DNA of 5,447 bases from a bacterium (GTDB lineage: Bacteria; Armatimonadota; Fimbriimonadia; Fimbriimonadales; GBS-DC): contig JARJMV020000108.1 in assembly GCA_029335935.2 (NCBI GenBank), forward strand, positions 1 to 5,447. Direction: 5' to 3'. The stretch's first letter is position 1; every line of letters starts with the position of its first letter. The position numbers and the translations under genes were made by a program. The notes below the pieces were generated by a model, which had not been told where the DNA came from, did no database searches, and saw only the letters and a program-made list of their open reading frames with translations. Of this stretch, positions 1-5,217 are shown piece by piece.

Positions 1-103
1 CTGTAGCACGGACATTCCTGTCCGTGCCCACACCCACTCTGTAGCACGGACATTCCTGTCCGTGCCCACACCCACTCTGTAGCACGGACATTCTTGTCCG
101 TGT
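1..103. repeat. 38-bp tandem repeat array, each unit carrying a hairpin
   Basis: Two identical 38-bp units (1-38, 39-76) are followed by a partial third (77-103). Each contains an inverted repeat with arms GCACGGACA and TGTCCGTGC around a 4-base loop, at 6-27, 44-65 and 82-103. The loop is TTCC in the first two and TTCT in the third, whose outermost pair is also weakened to G-T. The spacer between hairpins is a C-rich stretch (CCACACCCACT). There is no coding frame of note. The array may continue left of the window. It looks like a REP-type palindromic intergenic repeat. It is not a CRISPR, because the spacers are identical rather than unique. Confidence 0.9.
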
Positions 104-113
104 GCCCCTACTT

Positions 114-141
114 GGTGCGACGCCACGAATGGAGTCGCACC
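114..141. repeat. Isolated inverted repeat (third palindrome type)
   Basis: Perfect 8-bp arms GGTGCGAC (114-121) and GTCGCACC (134-141) flank a 12-base loop. It lies between the two tandem arrays and shares no core with either. As RNA it would form a stable hairpin. There is no T-run on either side, so it does not look like a classical intrinsic terminator. Confidence 0.7.
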
Positions 142-144
142 CGC

Positions 145-327
145 GCTTGGACTAAAGTCCAAGCTACTTTGGTAGCGTCGGCGTCCTCGCCGACGAGAAA
201 TGCTTGGACAAGAATGTCCAAGCCACGGTGGGCGTCCCTGCCGATGAGCCTTGCTTGGACAGGAATGTCCAAGCCACGGTGGGCGTCCCCGCCGACGAGC
301 CTTGCTTGGACAGGAATGTTCAAGCCA
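145..327. repeat. 51-bp-period repeat array with GCTTGGACA hairpins
   Basis: Four related hairpins occur here. The copies at 202-223, 253-274 and 304-325 have arms GCTTGGACA and TGTCCAAGC (last copy TGTTCAAGC) with loop AGAA or GGAA, and recur exactly every 51 bp. A shorter version at 145-164 has arms GCTTGGACT and AGTCCAAGC with loop AA. Between hairpins lies a second module, best preserved at 176-195 (arms CGTCGGCG and CGCCGACG, loop TCCT) and decayed in the later units. The array ends about 15 bp before the Shine-Dalgarno of the gene at 353. If that gene's promoter lies upstream, these hairpins would be in its 5' leader. I see no clear promoter within the array. Confidence 0.9.
176..195. 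repeat. Inverted repeat CGTCGGCG/CGCCGACG
   Basis: Perfect 8-bp arms (176-183 and 188-195) with loop TCCT. Degenerate versions of the same module occupy the matching position in the 51-bp units, where GGGCGTCC is followed by TGCCGATGAG or CGCCGACGAG (about 230-248 and 281-299). The palindrome is therefore intact only in the first copy. Confidence 0.75.
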
Positions 328-341
328 CGAAGTGTCAACAC

Positions 342-347
342 AGGAGG
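342..347 (+). promoter_or_regulatory. Shine-Dalgarno of the barrel-protein gene
   Basis: A full AGGAGG lies 5 bases before the ATG at 353. It fixes the start there rather than at the in-frame ATG at 251, which lies inside the repeat array and would add 34 repeat-encoded residues before the signal peptide. Confidence 0.9.
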
Positions 348-352
348 CGACT

Positions 353-1033
353 ATGAAACTTTGGAGACTCACAATCAGCGCATTCGCGCTTGGCATTACA
401 GCGTTCGTCGCAGCGCAGGAAGGCGCAGGCGGCTGCCCTGCCTGCGTGTTGATTCAATCGCAACAGCGCAGCGATGTGGAAGTTGGCTTCGCCGAACTGA
501 CCGTGCCGCAAGGTCAGCTCAACTGGTTCACGATAGGCTCGCCCAGCTCCGAAGAGAACCGATTCCGCACCTTTATCAAGACTGGCGTGACGGATCGCTT
601 CGATTTGGGGATTGGCTACTCCCACTATGGCAACCGCGCCACGCTCCAGCTTACCTACCAGCTCGCGCGTCAGGACGAGCGGACGCCCGTGAGCCTGCTC
701 GCAGGCTATGGTTTCTCGTCCACCTATACGCGGGCGCAGGAGGGCGCGTATCTGATGGGCGTGCGCACGGAGGGCAACCTCTCCGTGATGGCGGGTTGGC
801 AACGCTTGCGCAACGGACGCGACATCGGCTTCATCGCCGCCAACTATCGGCTGAACAGCGACACCGCGCTGATGTTCTACTCCCATCAAGGCACGATGCC
901 CGGCGAGCCGACGCTCTATAACCTCGCGCTGGTGCGTCGCTTTGGGGATTGGAACCTCGGCATATGGTGGTTCCACCCAACAGCCGAGAGCGATATAGGT
1001 ATCTCCCTGTCGCGTAGTTTCGCGATTCGGTAG
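353..1033 (+). CDS. Secreted protein, probable outer-membrane beta-barrel
   Basis: A 226-residue protein I do not recognise as a named family. Residues 1-21 form a Sec signal peptide (positive MKLWR, hydrophobic core, cleavage likely after FVAA). The mature N-terminus is short and Gly-rich with a CPAC pair at residues 28-31. From about residue 40 onward the sequence is a run of short amphipathic segments with alternating polar and hydrophobic residues, rich in Gly, Tyr, Trp and Phe, separated by polar turns (for example DRFDLGIGYSHYG, VSLLAGYGFSSTY, DWNLGIWWFHP). It closes with a strand-like SLSRSFAIR. This is the pattern of an outer-membrane barrel of about ten strands, but the strand count is inferred. 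The start is fixed by AGGAGG at 342-347. The gene stands alone on the plus strand, between the repeat arrays and a convergent neighbour, so context gives no substrate. It could instead be a periplasmic beta-rich protein. Confidence 0.85.
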   Translation: MKLWRLTISAFALGITAFVAAQEGAGGCPACVLIQSQQRSDVEVGFAELTVPQGQLNWFTIGSPSSEENRFRTFIKTGVTDRFDLGIGYSHYGNRATLQLTYQLARQDERTPVSLLAGYGFSSTYTRAQEGAYLMGVRTEGNLSVMAGWQRLRNGRDIGFIAANYRLNSDTALMFYSHQGTMPGEPTLYNLALVRRFGDWNLGIWWFHPTAESDIGISLSRSFAIR

Positions 1034-1037
1034 GTCG

Positions 1038-1078
1038 GATGCTCGCCTGCGCAAATGCCAAGCGCAGGCGAGCGCATC
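1038..1078. terminator. Bidirectional hairpin between convergent genes
   Basis: Perfect 12-bp GC-rich arms GCTCGCCTGCGC (1041-1052) and GCGCAGGCGAGC (1062-1073) enclose a 9-base loop. An alternative pairing extends the base with GATGC (1038-1042) and GCATC (1074-1078), leaving a two-base bulge. It fills the 45-bp gap between two facing stop codons, so it can serve both transcripts. Neither side has a T-run, so it may act mainly as a 3' stabiliser or with Rho rather than as a textbook intrinsic terminator. Confidence 0.75.
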
Positions 1079-1852
1079 TCAGGTATTCGCCTCGCCGCCC
1101 GGCACGCCCGACAGGTCGCACGGCAGCGTGTAGGTGTCTACCTCGCGATTGCCCTCGAACGACTTGCCCGGAATCTTGCCGTAGCGATGGTACCACTTGG
1201 AGTGCCCGTCCGCGAAGTTGATGTTGATGCCGTTTTTGTGGCGCGGGTCGCCCGGGAAGGTCGACCAGTGGAAGATGAACATCGGGCGCGGGCAGGTGGG
1301 GTCAATCAACGGCGCGGTTGGGTGCTTGTAGACCGAGTCGTAGAACATCGTCGTATGCACGGGGTCTTGCAACGCCGCCATCGGCACGACAGGGTCGTCC
1401 GCCCACAAGCCGGGCGGCAGCGACGGGTCTTGGAACAGTGCGAAGTTCAGAGCGTAGGAGCCGTAGCGGAAGTTGCCCGAAGTGCGCAGTCGTATCGTCG
1501 CCAAAATCGCCTCCCAGTCGATACCGGGGCGATTGGACGGACACACCAGAATATCGCTGTTTTTCATATAGGGCATCACAGCGTCGAACACGGTAAACAC
1601 GCGGTCGTTCGTGCCTGGCAGCAGCAGCAGATTGTCCATACTATACACACTTTGCGGGAACACTTCATCGTAGTCTTGGACATACTGGAGCGTCGCCAAG
1701 GCGAACTGGCGCAGATTGCTCAGACAGCTGGCGCTGCGCGCGCTTTCACGCGCTTGCGCGAACACAGGGAACAGGATCGCCGCCAAGATGGCGATAATTG
1801 CGATGACCACCAGTAGCTCGATGAGCGTAAATCCCTTCACACGGCGTGTCAT
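1079..1852 (-). CDS. Type IV pilin-like (pseudopilin) H-X9-DG protein
   Basis: A 257-residue prepilin-type protein. A short basic leader (MTRRVKG) is followed by [20 protein letters not shown]. The prepilin peptidase should cut between Gly7 and Phe8, leaving N-methyl-Phe and the conserved Glu at mature position 5 (residue 12). The hydrophobic helix is followed by [12 protein letters not shown] and a [22 protein letters not shown] stretch. Near the C-terminus His205 is followed after nine residues by Asp215-Gly216, the H-X9-DG motif of prepilin-processing-associated proteins. Such proteins are expected at the inner membrane or in a pseudopilus of a type II secretion or type IV pilus-like machine, but individual roles are mostly unknown. 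An upstream in-frame ATG at 1870 is rejected because a good Shine-Dalgarno lies before 1852. The gene is last on the strand, 48 bp after the ABC ATPase, and no other pilus gene is present. Confidence 0.93.
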   Translation of the reverse strand: MTRRVKGFTLIELLVVIAIIAILAAILFPVFAQARESARSASCLSNLRQFALATLQYVQDYDEVFPQSVYSMDNLLLLPGTNDRVFTVFDAVMPYMKNSDILVCPSNRPGIDWEAILATIRLRTSGNFRYGSYALNFALFQDPSLPPGLWADDPVVPMAALQDPVHTTMFYDSVYKHPTAPLIDPTCPRPMFIFHWSTFPGDPRHKNGININFADGHSKWYHRYGKIPGKSFEGNREVDTYTLPCDLSGVPGGEANT

Positions 1853-1857
1853 AGGTC

Positions 1858-1864
1858 TCACCTC
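1858..1864 (-). promoter_or_regulatory. Shine-Dalgarno that sets the prepilin start
   Basis: On the minus strand GAGGTGA lies 5 bases before the ATG at 1852. The alternative ATG at 1870 has no purine-rich site before it and would add six residues to a leader that is already complete. Confidence 0.85.
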
Positions 1865-1900
1865 GAACATGAGGATACTAACCCGTAGGTTAAGGTAAGG

Positions 1901-2665
1901 TTAGGGTGTGTGAAGGGGCGCGCTGATTGGCTCGTGGGGTTGCTCGGATTCTTCGGTCAGGCGCAGGAACACCTCTTCTAAGGTGCTGCCGTCCATTTGG
2001 GCGCGTTGTTGCAGCTCGCTCAGCGTGCCTTCCGTGAGCAGGCGTCCCTTGTGCATGATAATCACACGGTCGCACAGCCGCTCGGCGGTGTCGAGTTGAT
2101 GTGTGCTGACCAAGATCACGCAGCCTGTATCGCGCAGGCGTTGCAAATCCGACTTGAAGGTGTATTGTCCGCGCGGGTCGATGCCCATCAGTGGCTCGTC
2201 GCACAGGAACACCTTCGCGTCGTGGACGAGCGCGCACACAATCGCCAGCTTCTGCTTCATGCCTTTTGAGAGCGTGCCTGCGAGCGCGTTGGCTTTGTCG
2301 GCAAGCTCGTAGCGTTGGAGCAGTTCGTCGGCGTGCTGCTCGTAAATCGGGAGCGTATCGTAGCACATTGCGACCAGCTTCAGGTGCTCGCGCACGGTGA
2401 GCAGCTCGTAGGGGTTGGGCAGTTCGGGAATGAAGGCAAGTTGGCGCTTGGCTGGCTGTTCCTGCGTAGCGAGGTCGTACTCGCCGATTTGGATGCGTCC
2501 CGTGTCGGGTTTGAGGATGCCCGTGATGCAGCGTAGCGTGGTGGTCTTGCCTGCGCCGTTGGGACCCAGCAGTCCCACAATCTCGCCAGGTTCCACGCGG
2601 AAGCTCACGCCGTCCACCGCGCGGAACCCCTTGAACGACTTTGTTAAGTTCTCAACGACCAGCAT
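1901..2665 (-). CDS. ABC transporter ATP-binding protein, ABC-2 export type
   Basis: A 254-residue cytoplasmic ATPase subunit that would power an integral-membrane partner. In order: Walker A GPNGAGKT at 34-41; FIPE at 78-81, where Glu stands at the usual Q-loop Gln, as often in this subgroup; signature LSKGMKQ at 132-138 in place of LSGGQ; Walker B VFLCDEP at 152-158 with catalytic Glu157; D-loop GIDP at 161-164; switch His189. The LSKGMKQ signature and the C-terminal TLEEVFLRLTEE are typical of ATPases paired with ABC-2 permeases (drug, polysaccharide, Na+ or heme-type exporters). The substrate cannot be told. The frame is open upstream to an ATG at 2737, but the start at 2665 is preferred. 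It begins the domain exactly, sits one base after the stop of the previous gene (TGA-G-ATG) and has no Shine-Dalgarno of its own, which suggests translational coupling. No permease gene is visible in the window. Confidence 0.93.
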   Translation of the reverse strand: MLVVENLTKSFKGFRAVDGVSFRVEPGEIVGLLGPNGAGKTTTLRCITGILKPDTGRIQIGEYDLATQEQPAKRQLAFIPELPNPYELLTVREHLKLVAMCYDTLPIYEQHADELLQRYELADKANALAGTLSKGMKQKLAIVCALVHDAKVFLCDEPLMGIDPRGQYTFKSDLQRLRDTGCVILVSTHQLDTAERLCDRVIIMHKGRLLTEGTLSELQQRAQMDGSTLEEVFLRLTEESEQPHEPISAPLHTP

Positions 2666-2666
2666 C

Positions 2667-3401
2667 TCAGTTCGCGGGCTTGCGGAACGCGGAGTCGTTG
2701 ATGGCGGCGTTGTGTCGCACGCGCTCGATTTTGACAAGCGCGGTTATCCCCGCAGCCGATTGGCGCGTGGTGAAGGCGTACATCACGCCGTCGACCTTTC
2801 GATAATCCTCAAACAGCATCGTCGTGTTCATCTTGCCTTGGGGCGTGGCGATTTCACTATCCATGCGCAGTAGGTAGTAGCGTTGCGTATCGATGTAGAG
2901 TTTCATTGCGCCTCCTGCCGCCGACTGCGCCGTGACAACGAAAGCGTTGCGCCCGCCCACTTTCTCCTGACCCTGTAGTTTAGCGTTGCGCACCATTTTG
3001 CGGATGTCGTTGTTCGCGCCCGATAGCGCACTCTGGCGAATCTGTTGCAGTTCGGCGCCTTGCAGCTCGCGCAAGCCTGTTATCGGGTTCTTTTCCCAGC
3101 CTACTTTGCCGTCATAGCCTTGCTGGATTTCGCCGATGCCTTGAATATTTATCTTCATCAGAAACTTGTCAGGCGACTTGTAGAACGCCTCGAACTGTCC
3201 TTTCAAGCCTTGAGCTGGGTACTCCATCGCGCCTACGACTTGGATGGTGCGAAATTTAGCGGCTTGGGCGTAGCCCATCGCCTGCGCCATGCGGTCTAAC
3301 ACCTGTTGTGCATTCTTCGGTTGCGCCTGCTGCGCCGTCGGCTGCAAAGTGAGCAGGCAAACGACCCCACAAGTTATCGCCCAGAAACGCATCGCTTTCA
3401 T
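2667..3401 (-). CDS. Exported LolA-like / outer-membrane lipoprotein-sorting-type protein
   Basis: A 244-residue exported protein. Residues 1 to about 23-26 form a Sec signal peptide (MKAMRFWA, hydrophobic core, then TLQPTAQQA). The cysteines at 11 and 15 lie inside the hydrophobic core and do not make a lipobox. The mature part starts with a helix (AQQVLDRMAQAMG). It continues with beta-rich segments of the sort seen in LolA/LolB-like proteins: an FEAFYKSPDKF segment, a GYDGKVGWEKNP turn, KLYIDTQRYYLLRMD, an EDYRKVDGVMYAFTTR segment, and a C-terminal KIERVRHNAAINDSAFRKP. Proteins of this look are usually annotated as outer-membrane lipoprotein-sorting proteins and are thought to bind lipid or lipoprotein in the periplasm. 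The actual ligand here is unknown. The start at 3401 is supported by AGGTGG 5 bases upstream. It overlaps nothing, lies 28 bp after ppa, and its stop nearly touches the ABC ATPase start, suggesting a joint envelope function. Confidence 0.8.
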   Translation of the reverse strand: MKAMRFWAITCGVVCLLTLQPTAQQAQPKNAQQVLDRMAQAMGYAQAAKFRTIQVVGAMEYPAQGLKGQFEAFYKSPDKFLMKINIQGIGEIQQGYDGKVGWEKNPITGLRELQGAELQQIRQSALSGANNDIRKMVRNAKLQGQEKVGGRNAFVVTAQSAAGGAMKLYIDTQRYYLLRMDSEIATPQGKMNTTMLFEDYRKVDGVMYAFTTRQSAAGITALVKIERVRHNAAINDSAFRKPAN

Positions 3402-3406
3402 AGGTT

Positions 3407-3412
3407 CCACCT
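3407..3412 (-). promoter_or_regulatory. Shine-Dalgarno of the LolA-like gene
   Basis: AGGTGG on the minus strand, 5 bases before the ATG at 3401. It selects this start over in-frame starts further upstream inside ppa, which would hide the signal peptide behind 52 extra residues, and over the Met at codon 4. Confidence 0.85.
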
Positions 3413-3418
3413 GGAGGA

Positions 3419-3424
3419 AGTATA
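3419..3424 (-). promoter_or_regulatory. Possible internal -10 element before the LolA-like gene
   Basis: TATACT on the minus strand lies within a 15-base block (AACAGGTATACTTCC) that differs by one base from the block holding the argG -10 (AACAGGTATAATTCC). No convincing -35 is found 16-18 bp upstream. A start 7 bases downstream would fall on the edge of the Shine-Dalgarno, which argues against it. It is a candidate second promoter only. Confidence 0.3.
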
Positions 3425-3429
3425 CCTGT

Positions 3430-3966
3430 TTACGGCGATACACCGTATTTCGTTTTGAACCGTGTATGCGCTTCGGTGATAATCTCACGGGCGTACGCCG
3501 AGCCGTGCCAGCCCAACATCGCCGTGGGTTTGCCCTCCAGCTCTTTGTACACCTCAAAGAAGTGCTGCACCTCGCGCACGGTGTGTTTGCGCAGGTCGGT
3601 AATCTCGTTCACCTCTTCAAAGCGCGGGTCGTGGTAGGGGATGGCGATGATTTTCTCGTCTTGCCCCTTATCGTCTTCCATCACCAGCACGCCAATCGGT
3701 TGCGCCATAATCACACAGCCCGTGAAGCTGGGGTCGGTGATAATCACCAACGCATCTAAGGCGTCGCCGTCTTCCGAGAGGGTTTGCGGAATGAATCCGT
3801 AATCGCCAGGGTAATGCACAGGCGAATACAGCACGCGATCGAGCCGAAACACATTGTGTTGAGCGTCGTACTCGATTTTATTGCGCGTGCCTTTCGGGAT
3901 CTCGATGATTACAGGCACGACATACGGCGCGTCGTCGCCCAAGGGCAAGTGGTAGAGATTCACCAT
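3430..3966 (-). CDS. ppa: Soluble inorganic pyrophosphatase (family I)
   Basis: A 178-residue cytoplasmic enzyme that hydrolyses pyrophosphate to two phosphates, pulling PPi-releasing reactions forward. Its length matches bacterial family I enzymes. The metal- and substrate-binding residues of the E. coli enzyme can be matched by eye: Glu22, Lys30 and Glu32 in EIPKGTRNKIEYD; Arg44; Tyr56 in DYGFIPQT; Asp66, Asp68 and Asp71 in the signature DGDALDALV; Asp98, Asp103 and Lys105; Tyr140-Lys141. The signature has Ala where Pro is commonest (DGDPLD), a mild change. The ATG at 3966 comes one base after the argG stop (TAA-A-ATG) with only a weak Shine-Dalgarno, so translation is probably coupled to argG. 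The pairing makes sense because argininosuccinate synthase produces PPi. Confidence 0.97.
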   Translation of the reverse strand: MVNLYHLPLGDDAPYVVPVIIEIPKGTRNKIEYDAQHNVFRLDRVLYSPVHYPGDYGFIPQTLSEDGDALDALVIITDPSFTGCVIMAQPIGVLVMEDDKGQDEKIIAIPYHDPRFEEVNEITDLRKHTVREVQHFFEVYKELEGKPTAMLGWHGSAYAREIITEAHTRFKTKYGVSP

Positions 3967-3967
3967 T

Positions 3968-5170
3968 TTAGCTGTTCTCGCGCTGTTTGAGTTGGTAGTA
4001 GAGTCGTGCGGGCATGCCGTGCGCTTTCACCGCGCCGCTCATCTCGGACTGGTCGAAGGTTTTGTCATCGAATGAGGCGGTTGCGGCGTCGTAGAGCGCC
4101 CAGCGGCTCTCGCGTCCGATTACGGTTGCGCTGCCCTTGTAGAGGCGCAGCCACACCTTGCCCGACACGCGCTCTTGCACTTTCTGGATGAACGCCTCCA
4201 GCGACTCTTTGAACGGGTCGATCCACAGCCCGGCGTAGGCGAGTTCCGCCCAAGCGCGGTCGGCTTCGGCTTTGAAGCGCAGCTCGTCGCGCGTGCAGAC
4301 CAGCGCTTCCAGCGCGCGGTGCGCCGTAATCAGCGTGACTGCGGCGGGGCATTCATAGTTCTCGCGCACTTTCAGCCCGATCATGCGGTCTTCCATCATG
4401 TCGATGCGTCCGACGCCGTGTTCGCCAGCGAGCTCGTTGAGGTACTGGACGAGCGCGAGGGGTTCCATCGGTTGCCCGTCGACGGCGACGGGTGCGCCGT
4501 TTTCGAAGCGGATTTCGACCACTTGGGGGGCGTGGTGCGCCTCTTGCGGACTGCGTGTCCACTTATAGATTTCTTCAGGTGGGGCGTAGCTGGGGTCTTC
4601 GAGCCGTCCCCCCTCCACCGAGCGTCCCCAGAGGTTCTCGTCGATGCTCCAGATTTTCTCGCTGCTTTGGTGGATGGGCACGCCGCGCGCGCGGGCATAC
4701 TCGATTTCCTCGCTGCGTGTCATGTTGCGCTCGCGCATGGGGGCGATAATCGGCGTGTGAGGCATCAGGGTGCGCAGCATAAACTCGATGCGGAACTGGT
4801 CGTTGCCCTTGCCTGTGCAGCCGTGCGCGAAGGCGTCTACGCGCGGGAGGGTCTGAGCAATCTCGGCGGCTTTCTGTGCAATCAGCGGGCGGGCAATCGC
4901 CGTGCTGAGCGGGTAGCCTTGATAGTCGGCGTTCGCCTGCACGGCGGGCATACAGTAGCGCGCGGCAAACTCGGCACGAGCGTCTACTGTGTAGTGTTCC
5001 GTGCCCAAAATCTTGGCGCGTTCGGCGGCGTCTGTGATGTCCTCGCGCGGCTGACCGACATCCACAGTCACCGTCACGACATGCTCAAAGCCGTACTCTT
5101 CCCTTAGCAGCGGAATACAGACGGTGGTGTCCAATCCGCCTGAATAGACCAAAACGACTGTCTTGCTCAT
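3968..5170 (-). CDS. argG: Argininosuccinate synthase
   Basis: A 400-residue cytoplasmic enzyme joining citrulline and aspartate with ATP to give argininosuccinate, AMP and PPi, the penultimate step of arginine synthesis. The N-terminal nucleotide-binding PP-loop YSGGLDTT is at 9-16 (Thr where SGGLDTS is usual, a conservative change). The YPLSTAIARPLI segment (86-97) and AHGCTGKGNDQFRIE (115-129) are the ATP and substrate-binding signatures. The C-terminal half follows the family through GRIDMMEDRMIGLKVRE and a final short helix. Length is the usual one of about 400. The ATG at 5170 is chosen because the PP-loop follows at once, as in the family. There is no Shine-Dalgarno before it, and a TATAAT box lies only 11 bases upstream, so the mRNA may be almost leaderless. 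It heads the minus-strand gene run. No other arginine-pathway gene lies in the window. Confidence 0.98.
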   Translation of the reverse strand: MSKTVVLVYSGGLDTTVCIPLLREEYGFEHVVTVTVDVGQPREDITDAAERAKILGTEHYTVDARAEFAARYCMPAVQANADYQGYPLSTAIARPLIAQKAAEIAQTLPRVDAFAHGCTGKGNDQFRIEFMLRTLMPHTPIIAPMRERNMTRSEEIEYARARGVPIHQSSEKIWSIDENLWGRSVEGGRLEDPSYAPPEEIYKWTRSPQEAHHAPQVVEIRFENGAPVAVDGQPMEPLALVQYLNELAGEHGVGRIDMMEDRMIGLKVRENYECPAAVTLITAHRALEALVCTRDELRFKAEADRAWAELAYAGLWIDPFKESLEAFIQKVQERVSGKVWLRLYKGSATVIGRESRWALYDAATASFDDKTFDQSEMSGAVKAHGMPARLYYQLKQRENS

Positions 5171-5171
5171 C

Positions 5172-5200
5172 GGTGTATGGAATTATACCTGTTCCACACC
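5172..5200. promoter_or_regulatory. Imperfect dyad over the argG -10, possible operator
   Basis: On the plus strand GGTGT-AT-GGAA (5172-5182) faces TTCC-ACACC (5192-5200) across 9 bases, that is, 9-bp complementary arms with a two-base bulge in one. The dyad covers the -10 box, the likely start site and part of the promoter spacer, where a repressor would block initiation. It does not look like the usual ArgR box (TGAAT and ATTCA half-sites). The regulator, if any, is unknown. Confidence 0.4.
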
Positions 5201-5211
5201 CAGATTGTCAC
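5182..5211 (-). promoter_or_regulatory. Sigma-70-type promoter of argG
   Basis: On the minus strand the -35 GTGACA (5211-5206, five of six consensus bases) is followed after 18 bp by a perfect -10 TATAAT (5187-5182). The expected transcription start, 5174-5176, is only 4-6 bases before the argG ATG. Confidence 0.7.
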
Positions 5212-5217
5212 GTGAGC

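Noticed and set aside
1..327. CRISPR array
   Set aside because: The repeated units have identical spacers and contain perfect palindromes with 4-base loops. There are no unique spacers and no cas genes.
94..921. Long plus-strand open frame through the repeats and into the barrel gene
   Set aside because: It translates the 51-bp repeats into a repeated Trp/Ser/Lys-rich peptide and then reads the barrel gene out of frame as Arg-rich sequence. The frame with a signal peptide and AGGAGG is the real one.
1055..1816. Long plus-strand open frame opposite the prepilin gene
   Set aside because: It is antisense to a gene with unmistakable prepilin motifs, is Arg/Val/His-rich and shows no domain.
1901..3401. 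A classical Lol lipoprotein transport system
   Set aside because: The ATPase carries the LSKGMKQ signature of ABC-2 exporters rather than a LolD-type LSGGQ, and no LolC/E permease is present.
4175..5107. 310-codon plus-strand open frame opposite argG
   Set aside because: It is an antisense shadow of a strongly conserved gene, a common effect of codon bias in GC-rich DNA, with no recognisable motif or ribosome site.
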